From positions 2,247,501 to 2,311,500 of the forward strand of contig CM036639.1 of assembly GCA_020746105.1 (NCBI GenBank): a stretch of DNA of 64,000 nt, read 5' to 3'. A model generated the notes under the pieces. The model made no database searches. It saw only the letters and a program-made list of their open reading frames with translations, and was not told the origin of the DNA. This document shows, piece after piece, positions 36,715 through 48,400 of the stretch (the first letter of the stretch is position 1; the number at the start of each line of letters is the position of its first letter). The stretch is from Trogon surrucura (taxonomy: Eukaryota > Chordata > Aves > Trogoniformes > Trogonidae). The position numbers and the translations under genes were made by a program.

Positions 36715-36903
36715 TTATGAGACCTAAATACATAGAGGATTTATGCTTTGCATTTCTGTATCACTGCCCCGTGGAGGTCTCCAAGCACCTTCAGAACTTC
36801 CTGCCTCATAGCATGCAGGGTAAGTGGCAGCAGCTGCTGGAAATGGGGACAGAGAAAGAGCTGGGGACACAGCCAGGAATAGAAAAGAGTCCACGTAACC
36901 CAG
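36715..36903 (+). repeat. possible decayed amniote SINE/MIR-like element
   Basis: In order, the segment shows GAGGTCTCCAAGCACCTTCAG, then GGTAAGTGGCAGCAG, GGGGACAGAGAAAGAGCT and ACACAGCCAGGAATAGAA. This parallels the wording of ancient amniote elements that end in cacagc...ggaatagaaccc. Divergence is high and the family is not assignable by eye. Confidence 0.35.
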
Positions 36904-38394
36904 GCTAGCTGGGGTGATTTTTAATTTTTTTTTTTTTTTTTTTTTTACAGCAGGACACTTTAGGAAGGATGGGAAGTGAGGCGCTGGGAAGCCCTACGTG
37001 TTTTGCGACAGGCCGTGGTCATGTCTGTATGTCTGTCCAGTGCCCTACAAGCGAGGGATGGGGATGAGCAAAAGCCACAGTGTTATCTGTCATTAATGGG
37101 AACGTGGCTGGACGTTAGCAAGAAGGTTGCAAAAGTTATGAGACCCTGAAGCACCAGTGCTGCTGAGTGGAGCAAGGTTTGTCACAAGCGTCGGCCCAGA
37201 GCACAGCCCAGTCCCAATTCCAGCCCCCATCCCAGCTTCCAGCACGACCCAGGAGCAGAGAGATTGGGGAAAAGGGGCACACACAGAGCGTACCTTTGCT
37301 GAGGATGATGTGCCAGCTTCTGGCAAGCAGCAGGGTAAGAAACTTTCTGACCTGGTGGCCCTCCCTGGACCATTGTGATTGACAGCCAAAGTTGGATGCA
37401 TTCCTCAGCATTCTTCTGGATCCCTTTGACTTCTACATTCCCCAGTAGTGGTGAGTTCTGCAGTATTTGGTGAGGAACAACCTGTCCATGCTCTGAAGCA
37501 CAGAATGAATATTCCCCTGGACGCTTCCCTTTGCCTTCCAGGCTGGGACACTCCTCAGTCATCCTTAATCTCAATTATCCCTCTGTTCCAGGCAGCTTTG
37601 TCAGCAATGGATGGTGTGGTTACTCCAAGTTCTGGTGAAGAAAATATTTGATTACAGGACAGCATGTCCCAGGAGATTCAAATCGCCCCTGGGGCTGGCA
37701 GGTGCAGGGATTACAGCCCAGAAGGAAGGACTGCAAGGTCCTGGGATGCGATTTTCTCCGGTCCTCCAGGAGAGGGCAATCCCTGGCTGGAGCTGAACTG
37801 AGAAACGCTGCTGAAACAGAGATGCTTGGGAGGGTTTTCCTCTTTCACTGCTCCTTCTAAGAAAAAGCTCAAATTACTGTGATGGAGGAAGGCTGTAAAA
37901 TGGAAAACACAGATGGGGAACTCACGGCGGGTGTGGAGTTGGGGTAGCTGATGTTTCTTCACACAGCAACATTCATTAATACAAACTGGCTGTGTGAAAA
38001 GGAAAAAACAGAGTTAAAAACAAACTGGTGATTCTTTAGAGTTAGTCAGAACCTTATCCTGATCCAATCATAAGTATATATCTTTATCATACTATCGTAA
38101 GTATATATATTTATTTTCATTAGCCTTGTGTTGAATTTATCTTCATTAATCTGCTTCCTTTTTAAAACTCAGATAGAAGATGCAGGTGTATGTTAGGTAA
38201 AACAAGCAAATCCACATGTAGCATCTCTCTTAACCTCCTTCAAACACTTGATTTGCATCACACACACTCTTCTATTTATGCTGTATACTCTCAACACCAG
38301 CAAATACACTCTTCATTCTCCCTGTGGAGACAGGTTGGTGAGCAAGACCTTGGCAAAAGTTTATCCCAAGTTCTATTCTACAACATTGGCTAAC

Positions 38395-38465
38395 AGATCA
38401 CAGCATCTTCTCTGTCTCAGTTTTCCCATCTGCAAAATAAGGATCATGGAACTGCAACATTTTGC
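38395..38465. repeat. possible MIR-like fragment
   Basis: TCTCAGTTTTCCCATCTGCA followed by AAATAAGGATCATGG is close to the well-known MIR-type string. It is short and low confidence. Confidence 0.3.
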
Positions 38466-41252
38466 AAGATGCCACATTGCAGAAGCCATGAATTAAACAT
38501 AATTTCCTTCAGATGTTCTGTTTCCTAAGAGAGCGGTGAAGATCCAAACCAGTATTTCAAAAGCTTTTTATTCCAAGTAGCAGAGGTGTCCCACGAATTT
38601 CAGTGAAGCTACTCCTGAGTGTGGTTTTAACTTTACACTTGAAGGTGTCTAGAACTAGTAGGAGGGGTAAGTGGGGAGAAGAAAGGAGTGAAAATGCTTC
38701 TGAAGATGCAACCTGGTCACTGCTCAACACCTTGGTGATTTCCCAACTGCTTCAAGGGAGAAGGTTAGGAAAACTCAATGTACAAGTGTCAGAAGGGAAG
38801 TGGGCATCCCATCAGGCCACTTAATCCTGGTGAGGGTGTGTGGCTCAGAGAAACAGGATCTGGAAAATAAATGGAAACGCAAAACAAAAAAACTTGTTAA
38901 AATAGTCCTTGGACCATCCTGTCTCCTGCTAACCGTTAACTTCAGACAAAATGCAGGAATGAGGAAAAAAAAAAACCACTCAAGCCTGGGAGAACTGGAA
39001 TGCAGAGCTTTTTGGCACAGGCTGAGCAGGAGAAGTTTCCAGAAGAAACAACATGAGTGAGAGGATTATTACGAAAGGCCAGAGTGTCAAATCTGTGCTG
39101 GGAGTTAAAAGGAGCCCATAAAATCCACTCACCAGAAATGGAGCCAGAGCAAGGTCTGGAGTTAACTCCTTAAAGTCTACAAAACAGTGATAACCATCAG
39201 GAGTGATTTTCTTTCTGAGGTGTAGAGTCTGGGCAAAGTCCCATCTTAGCCATCACCCAGAAAGCTATAAAGAGGGAAAAGGCAAATCAAGCAGGTTGAT
39301 GAGTGTTTTATGCAATGCAATAAATCCAATGTCCAGAGCAGCTCTCTAATTTAAACTTCCTTTTCATAGCCATTTATAGCAAGTCTTTCAAAAATAAAAG
39401 AGAATCATAACAATATAATAAAGTAATATTATAACAATATAATCCATATGCACCAAATTTTGCCATAATTATTAATAAATCTATCACACTGCATTAGCTA
39501 TTTGAAACCAAACCCTACTGGGGACTTTCAAATGGATTGCAAAGTATGAAGAAAAGAAATACAAGTGGCTTTTTATTTTTTTCCCTATTCAAAAGTTGAG
39601 CAATGAATCCCTGTGAGTTACACAGCAAATTCTCCTCTTCTGTATAAATGCAATGAGTTGTTGCAGTTATCTGACGACTTACTAGCCTAAAGAATTAGAG
39701 TTTGAAGAGGAATTTCAAAGTTTCTTAAATAATATGTGAAAGTGGCTGCAGGACTGGGCTGCAACATATTCTTCACTTTTGTGATGGACAGAACAAGAAA
39801 AGATGAGTTTAGGTTGCTGCTGAGAAAATTTCTAGTGCACATTTTCACAGATTTTGTATTTGCAAGGAACAAAAAGGACAGATTTGGAGTCTGAATGAGG
39901 CAGGGGATACATGTCACAGGGATAACAAGGTAAAACTGCCTGAGTTCACATGGCAAGCTGAGACCAGCGCTCCAGTCCTACACAGATGGTACGAGAATCT
40001 TCTCACAGCTCTCACCTCCTGCTTTCCTTGCAGAATGCCTTTATTGGCCTCTGATCCCATAAGCCACGAGCAGCTGATTAGTAGATTCCAGGCCATCCCC
40101 AGCCTGTCCCCACTTCCCCTTCTGCTTCTGGCCGTTGGATCCCAACCCTGCTGTCTAAATAGGCAAGATGAAATGTGTCTGGAGGGGTGTGACCTGGCTG
40201 CATGAGTCCTGCTCTCTGTGCACAGCTTTGTCTCGTCCCCAAAAATCAGGGAAATAAGAGAAGCAAGGATCATGAAATGTTGCCTTGAGAATTGCTAGTA
40301 ATTCTGTCTTGTTTGAATCACTGGCGTTCAGAGATCTTTGGGCAGAAAGAAGAAAGCATGTGGCCAACACTCACAAAACATTTTGGGTGCTTCCCTGAAG
40401 TGGCAGGTGCTCAGCCCAAAGAAATGACTTCAGTTTAACACACACCAGAACAAATATCATGTCTCCAACTTAAAGGGGCAGAGCTTAAAGGGACAATCAA
40501 ACTGAGATGCTTTGAAAAGACAGAAACAAGTGTAATACGGAAGCAAAGGCAAACTAATGAAAGTCAGAATGAATTTATGAGGCACCTTAATGAAACACGT
40601 GGACACGCAGAAGATGAATCCATGATGTTTAAGCTTTTAAGTCTGCAGATAGTATGGAACTCACATGATTGGAAAGGTAATAAATTTCCTAGCAAATGGA
40701 CAAGATCGTATTTGCACAGAGAAAACCTTTGCCCAAGACAAGCTCGTGTGGTTAGTGAAAGATTCAATTAGGCTATTTAATGCCAGTTGCACAACTGTCT
40801 TGTTCAAAGACTTGTACTATGTTCTGTCAAAGGTTGCACCCCTTTAAATGGTAACATTTATGGATTAAAGCTGAGCAGCTTTTCTCTGCCCAACAGATGG
40901 GTCTTGTTCCTTTGAGGAGAAAGATCACAGAGAAAATGATAAACAAATCATGTCTGACTCCATACCCATAGTGACAGAGCAGATATAATAAATGTTACTT
41001 TTTACTTAATTATCCAGAAAATGCTCAGACAATACACAAGCTGAAAACAGGACACGGAACCACTGAGCAGTGATCAGAAGCTGCCAGAATTTATTAGCCG
41101 TCCTACAACACCACCCCTCAGATGTGGATCAGAAACCCCTCTGCAACGCTGGGCAGGCATGAAGCAAAACCCCTCCCCAGTGTCAGCAGGGATTGACAGT
41201 CCACGACACCACCCCCCTAACCCCCCAACCACCCCCGGGCTCAGCCACTGCT

Positions 41253-41268
41253 CTGCAGGGGGCCACAC
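41253..41268 (+). promoter_or_regulatory. weak CTCF-core-like motif
   Basis: TCTGCAGGGGGCCAC carries the AGGGGGC core, but the flanks differ from the full consensus. It is listed for completeness beside the other CTCF-like motifs. Confidence 0.15.
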
Positions 41269-43239
41269 TTGAACCCGGGGCCAGCAGCACCGCGGAGAGC
41301 TCCATGTCCCCCTGACGGGGTGGACAGCACTGCCGGCGGGGTGACCAAGAGTTGGGACTTCGGGAAACCCCTGGGGTTCAATGTATATAATGCACATGTA
41401 AGTACATATATATATATAAGCATCGCTCTATCTGGGCGTTGATTTTTTTAATTTTGCACACGGCAAAGCTCCACCGGTCCCACCACACACGGCTTGGATT
41501 GTCCCTTCTTTGTGAGGTTTTGGGCTTCTTCTTTTTTTCAAATCAATCCTCTTGAAAGAGGTCCACAGCGAGGGTCTGACCCTCCTCTGTGACAGGCAGT
41601 GAACACTAATGACGGGTACGCTCAGCAAGTGCTGTACTGGTTGGGAACCCTCACCAGTCCAGAACTGGAAAGGGTTCTCCTTGCTCCGGATAGGGCCACT
41701 TTCTCCTGGAGCAATACAGGCGTTAAGTAAGCCCAGATATTTGGGCTGGTACTCTGCTTTTCTTCCCTGAATTTATTTATTTGTATTGTGCACGCAGCTG
41801 CATGAAGTCACTGTGCAACAAGGCAGAAATGCCACCACCTTAAATTACAGGAACTAAGTAATACCATCAGCTTGAATTGCAAAAGTAATAAAATAATAAC
41901 TACAATAACTACCATAACAATAAGATTCACTCTCCTTCAGAAATATTTAACACAGAGGGACAGAAAGAATGAGTTCTTTCCATAGAGGGGGGAAGAAATC
42001 TAGAAGTTAAGTGGTGAAATAAAGGTAGCAGACTACCGCAGTCTTTGTGCCTTCCATAAACTGATCAGGTGCATTTTGAATACACAGAACGAGGGAACTG
42101 TTGCCTGGGAAGACTCTGCGTGCGCGGCACAAGTGGCTCCGCTTCCCTGGGCTCTGTTTAAAATCTATTTTCTTGCAGCCAAGATTGGAAAGACTGCAAA
42201 TGTCTTTCTTTGCAAGCCAAACAGATGCGCAAGGAAATTTACCAAGTAGACAGTGGTTTTGTGCAGGGAAGAAACTGCGGGTTTGGTTTTATTTCATTTT
42301 CCATAGCTCTAATCACAAATTTCTGCAAAACAGAAGGTGACGCAGTGACAATAGCAGCTATAAGCATAAGAAGAATTCAGATCTTCTTTACCTCTCACTT
42401 GCCGTTGGAGAAAGTGACCTTTTCTTCACTTTTCTTTGAGAAGCTTGGGGCTGTAGGACCCTTTCTACTTTCAGATAAAACTTTCTATTGTTATTTAACT
42501 GTGTGTAACCGACTCACTTTCCTCTTTTTCAGTCAGGCATCGAGGAAAGAAAAACCTTACACACACAGAGAAACAGGTACGGATGATTTAATTGACCCTG
42601 TGGGAAACGTAACTGCAAATAGAGACAAATTCGTAGCTTAAAACCTCAGTTTCTAGCTCTAGGGAGAGGTTTCTTTCTGATTCTGGAAGAATAAGAGTGG
42701 CTGTGGGTGTGAAGTAGCACATTTTCTACAGCGCAAATGCTTAATATGAGCACGAATATTTTTACAGAACTATTTTGAAGGTTGAAACTTGCATTTTGCA
42801 AAATCCTTGCCCCTGCGAGAATGGTGTTTCCAATATAATTTCAAAAATGCCTCTTTACTACGTGCATATAAAAAAAAAAATTAAAAAGGAAGAGAACAAG
42901 GACTGAGAGGCTTTTACAGAGCTTTTGCAAACGTGCATTGGGGCCAAAAGACCCGGAGAGCTGAGTTGCTTCAGCCTGCACGCAGCTCTGGGACAAGGAT
43001 CTGGAGGATTTGCGATCAAAATGGCAGGTGGGGAGTTATATTTTGGGTTTGGGGTTTTTTTTCCCCCTGAAATGGGGGTTATATATTGTAGAGTTGCCGT
43101 TGTCCAAAACAAATTAAAATCGGCGTAATCTGCGAGTCTCGCTGTTACTATTTCTTTTTTTTTTTTTTTTTTTTTAATTATTTTCGTTGCCTTTATTGGT
43201 TTGTTTCGGGAAAGAAATGAAATCAGGTAATTTTTCTGC

Positions 43240-44060
43240 TCCTAAACGTCCACCACGGCAATTCCCCGGGTTGTTTCTGTCGCCGGCTGCCGGGTGCCCC
43301 CCACCCCTTGCCAGACCCACGGCAAACTCTGCTCCTTAGGGCAGGAAACCTGCCCGTCTCCCCGCTGAATCCAAAGCCCCTTCCTCGTCCTTTCTGGACG
43401 GGTGAGCCCCTCAAGCCCCTCCTGAGGCGCTTTTTTTTTTCCCTTTTTTTTTTTTTCTTTCCTTTCTTTATTTTTTTTTTTTTCAGGTCGTTTTACCCGC
43501 ACGCGGTTCGTGCAGATCTCGGACGGGGTCCCCGCCGCCCCCCCTTACCCGTCGGTGCGGGAATATGCCTTTGCCCTCAGACTTTCTCAGCCGGGAGGAC
43601 GAGGCCAAGGATTTGTCCGGGATTTACCGGGATTTACCGGGATTACCCGGGACATCCATCCCGGCCATGAGCTCGCCGGGGAAGGGGGGGGGTCCGACCG
43701 TAAGAAGGGCTGCACCCCCAGCGCTCGGGGCCGGGGGGGTGCTGTTATTTCATCGATTAACCCATCATCCCCAAACCCTTTTCCCTTTCCCTGGCTCTTG
43801 TCGGGGAAAAGGTCCCCCCGGTTTTTCTTTCCCGGAGCTCGGAGCCGTGGCGGGGATGGATTTACGATGCGTCCCGGTGGAAACCGAAGCACCGGGATTT
43901 ACTTTCCCGGAGGGGAGACTGGAGGCGAGAAAGTCTGAGAATGTCATTTAGCCAGAGTTTGTCGCCAAAAAAAAAAAGCCCGTGCTCTTGTTCGGGTGGC
44001 GATAAATTTCCTCTCTGGCACGGAGCAAATTGAACCACGGCGGGGGGGAAAAGGGGGAGG
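43240..44060. promoter_or_regulatory. orphan CpG island inside the CpG-poor corridor
   Basis: This block of about 0.8 kb is rich in CG dinucleotides, with CpG-poor sequence on both sides. A T-rich run (43,430-43,483) interrupts it. Open frames on both strands overlap and look like chance products. It could be the promoter of an unrecognised non-coding transcript. Confidence 0.45.
43617..43652. repeat. 11-base tandem repeat
   Basis: The unit CCGGGATTTAC is repeated about three times, the last copy being degenerate, inside the orphan CpG island. Confidence 0.85.
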
Positions 44061-45224
44061 CTCTAGGGCTGGGAAGAGCTCGTTGCTTGCAGCCCCTTAA
44101 TTCTCGGCAGCTTTATCTCTGGGGGTCAGATCCAGACCCCCCCCTCCCCGTCCTGACTACCCCTCTCTGCTACCAGGGTGACCCCTGTGCTGTGAAACCC
44201 CCAGTTTTGCCAGTCTCTGCTCTCACGGACTCTCTTATGAGGAAGGCATCGTGATTTATATTCAAAATATGATTGGATTATGCTTCCCAAGAGGTGAAAA
44301 GGACCAGTCACGTATGAACACCCCCAACCAGAGTCTTGGAGGGGGCACAAACCTTTGGGGTGGGCTTGGGTGGGCTCAGCTCTGCGCATCATCCTGGGGC
44401 TCCATCGTGTAGAGGAACCCGGGGCCACCTGCTTGCAGCAGAGGGTTCGATGGTGAAGTGAGCAACAAGGGTGAGAAATGCTCTGGCATGAAAAAACCTC
44501 GCAGGGAGAGGAGTGAAGAGGACAGAGAACCTAGTGCCCACAAATTCCCTCGAAGAATGTTGATATCTCACTTCTTGTCTCACTTGCACTTGACATTTGC
44601 AGCAAAGGGAAAAGTTAAAAAAAAAAAAAAAAAAAAGAAGGAAAAAGAAAAGATAGCTCCCACTGATTGTGGTGTGTGTTTGTTGTGTGTGGACCAAAGT
44701 AAGAGACACTTCTGCCCAAATTCCTGTAGCAGAGATATGTTTCTCACGAAGTCTGTGTCTAGAAATCCCATTTATTACATCAGTCCTGTTTTCCTGTGGG
44801 GTTTTGCTGAGGCCTGTGATTGCTGCTCAGGTGTTAATGACCTTGCCCCACACCAGCCTGGCAAGCCAAGAACTGTCCTTTTGTTAAATTGTTCTTTTTC
44901 TCCAGGAACCTGAGAGAAAAGCATTTGAGAAAGCTGGATTTTGAAGACTGATTAAAGGCAACAGTTAAAAGAGGTTTAAATTTTGGAAGAGAACAGACCT
45001 CTGAGATGGATGCTCCTCAAGGCTCTGTCATGTATCCTTTTTCTGTGCTCCAGTCGACATGACCAAATGCCTCCTGTTCACACAACATCTCTTCAGCCTT
45101 TCTTTGGCCACTGCTGTTGGCCAAGGCTGGAGGACCCCACAGGTTTGCCTGATTTCACAGCGTTTCTGGGCCTGCTGCTGGCAGACGAGCTAGACACTAG
45201 GCAGATTTGGGAGGATTTCTTTGC

Positions 45225-45410
45225 AACTGAGACTATAAATTACATTGGCCCTTATATAGCAAAGTTCCGCAGAGAGCTCCACGTAGTTTACAATGGCTGT
45301 AAGAGGTGGAAATAAAATTAGAGATGATGGTAAAGCCAGAAGTGCAACTCAAATCTCTCAAGTCCCAAGGTAGTACCCGAACCACCGGGCTCCTGGGTCT
45401 TCTGAAATAC
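45225..45410 (+). repeat. possible decayed amniote SINE/MIR-like element
   Basis: The segment contains TTATATAGCAAAGTTCCGCA, GTAGTTTACAATGGCTGTAA, GGTAAAGCCAGAAGTGCAA, CTCAAATCTCTCAAGTCCCA and CGAACCACCGGGCTCCTGG in that order. These resemble the successive blocks of old tRNA-derived SINEs. The family cannot be named by eye. Confidence 0.35.
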
Positions 45411-48400
45411 ATTAATTCTTTTACAGCAGAAGCCATAAACCAAATGCAAACCAAATCTTGTGGGTTTTTTTATTTAAAGCACTCAAGTCTTGGGCTTTGA
45501 ATTCATGCCGAGAACAGAGGCAAGCCAACATTTATTTTTGTCTTTGAGAAATCCTAGTCCTAAATGTTCTCTTTTTCTTCTAAAACTTGGGTGGGGAAGG
45601 GGGAAGAACCATCTTGATTCTGGGAAGTGTTTTGATAAAGAATAACTGCAATCAAGTATGAAACCTCCAAGTATTTTATTAATGAGATATCCTAATTCAA
45701 CTACTTTACCTCTTTGTGAAATGTGAAGATGTGGAGCACAGAGGAAGGTAGCAGCATCAGTGGGAGGTGACAAATACCCAAAGCTTTCAGTGCGTTTCGA
45801 GTTCTGCTCCCTACATATCACATTGTTTCATGCATTTGTGTAACCCAAGGTTTAGTGGAATGTGCCTGAATGATGGTTGAGCACAGATGTAGGAAAAGAC
45901 TGCCAAAAGCACTCCAAGAAAGGACATGGGACTGGCAATAAAGAGAGCTGCATCAGCAGGAATGGAGGCTCTGAGTCCTGGAATCTTGTTCCAGATTTCA
46001 CATCCTCAACGGGCTGGTGGTGATGGGGAACTTGGGAGAGAGACAGGAAGCTGGGTGGCTGGTGTCCCAACACCAGCAGCTAAGGCATAGGCTCAGCATT
46101 AGATTTAGTAACAACAAAAGAACAAGCGGTAAATCAGAAGTTAAAAAAATCGAGGGCTGTTCAGTAGTTTTGTGTTGAAAAACACTATCTCTGCTGATTT
46201 ACAGTGATGAGGGTGGAAAGTGCCGTGCAGATGGGTTAGGAGAATGGCAATTTCCAGGTGCCAGTTGCCCACAATGCAGCCAAATTCAGACAGAAGAGGT
46301 AAAGCAGAATAAACATAACCATAAAGTAAGTTGTTCTCACTCTCCACCATAAGCTCTCCAGACTCAGGGACTAAAAGGGCATGGAGTAGGGCTTGTTATG
46401 CCTCACACTCCCTTTCTTCTTGGAACTGGGACTGTGCACAGCTGTAGGAATGAGCTTTGTCCCTTTTTTCATTTGCACTGAGCTGAGTCATTGCAGAGGA
46501 AAAGCCCATTTGTTAATGAGAACAAAGTGATAAGGTTGAGACCAGGAGCTCTCAGGCTGCCAGTTAAAAAACACGCACTGATTTCCCTGAGGTTCTTCTA
46601 AAAGCCTCAGCTGAGATTCCCAGCCCTAGGGGTCTCCTCAGCCCCCTTCTCAGTTGCCTGTGGAGCTGAGGGCAGTAGCCTGTTTGGCTCCAGCCATGCC
46701 CAGCCCATCTGGCCAGCAAGACGAGAGCCTGGGTCTCTGCCCAAGTGCTGTGGCCAGGCTTAGGCTTCCCCTGGGCAGTGCAACGGGCTGCACTTCACGC
46801 ACATAAACACCCCCTGCCTTGAATTGCCTGCCCAGACTGCAGACAGAGCCATAAGGTACCATAAAGCCTCAGGTGTGTGATTTTTATGTAAACATTTATT
46901 TAGATGCCTGTTCTTCGGTCTGCTCAGGAGACTCTGTACCTGGGGCACATTTGCTGCCGTATACAAGCTTTTCTTTGAAAACCCTCCTAAATTACAGGGC
47001 ACTCGAGACTAAGGGGTGAGGGAGTTCATGAACATAGCAATAGAAAAACAAGGGGTTTTATCAGAGACAGCAACATACATTAACCAGAGATTCCCATAAA
47101 ATACCAATGACCTTCCTTTGTTTGTGAAAATCTTATGTCTAGGGACCTGCAACACCACAGTCCTTGTTTCCCCCTTTATATAAAAGCACTTTCTCTTTTA
47201 AAGCCAGTGAGGAGGAAGGTCACAGGGCTGGTCAAGGAAGGTTCCGAGGCTGGGCAAATGCACTGCTGTGAAAGGCTGGAGATTGGAAAATCGCTTCTGT
47301 CGGTTCTGGAAAAAACACACTGAAGGTATTTCAATGCTAAATGCCAGTGTCTGACTTTGAGGGAGAAACAGGAATGAAAATGTTGTTTAGGGTTGTCTAT
47401 ATAAGGACCAGATCTTTTCAGGAAAACAATCTGAGATCTGGGATAGGACGATACATTTAAAAAGAAATGTCGTGATTCAAAAGTACATTCAAGAAATACA
47501 CAAATATTAAGCACCGTTTTATAAACTTGGGGGAGATAGATGGTTGTTGCAAAAAGGGTGAGCCTCCAAATGACAGGAAACTCACCCCAACCTGTCATGT
47601 AATTCAGCAGAGGAATTTTAACAAGAAGCACCTGCCTGTCTCTTCTAGCTCGGCACTGGCCTTTATGGCTTTACACACATTGTTAAATTTAATCAAGCAC
47701 ATCAGTTTACATATTGTTTCTAATGATTAAACTCTCTATGGCTCTTTTTTTTCACATATAAGTGAAGGTATTAAGGTGTATTAGAGATTCAAAAAAATAC
47801 ATCCGTCAGACAAAAGCAGGTGGGCTGTGCCCTGCCTCAGGAGCTTGCATATTCTCAGCATCAGCATCCAAGGGTTCACGCAGGCTCTTGAGGAATATCA
47901 TAGGCCAGAAATGATGAGATGGAAAAGGCATTTGAATTAACAACCACTCTGTGCTTTGTGTCTGTGTGACACCGGTAGAAGCATTAGCCCAGCAAAGGGT
48001 CCCCACGGGTAGCCCAGCTCAACCACTTGCTCTGCTAGAGGACCAGTACACAGCAGATTACGAAGTGTTCACCATCATGCATTTCAAATTCAGAGGTGAG
48101 GAAATATTTATGCCAACAAACTTTCTCCGGGGTTTAAAAACATGAGCATCCAAAAAAATGGGAAAAAGTGTTGGAGGAAGGAGGGGAAGGAAGAATGGTC
48201 ACAGCTTGGAAATCCCCAGCACAAAGAGGAGCTCACGGACCACGCAGCACCTCTGAGTGTGGTGGACTTGCTGTCCGTGTACTCTGCATAGTAGCTGGTT
48301 TGTGTGTAGTAAGTCCCGACATGTCCCAAATATACGAGACTCACTGACCTCCACGAAGTCAATCTCTTCCTATTTCCTTTGTTCCATATTTCTTGATGTC

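Noticed and set aside
44983-45315. 110-codon plus-strand frame
   Set aside because: No recognisable domain; its 3' end overlaps a candidate decayed repeat.
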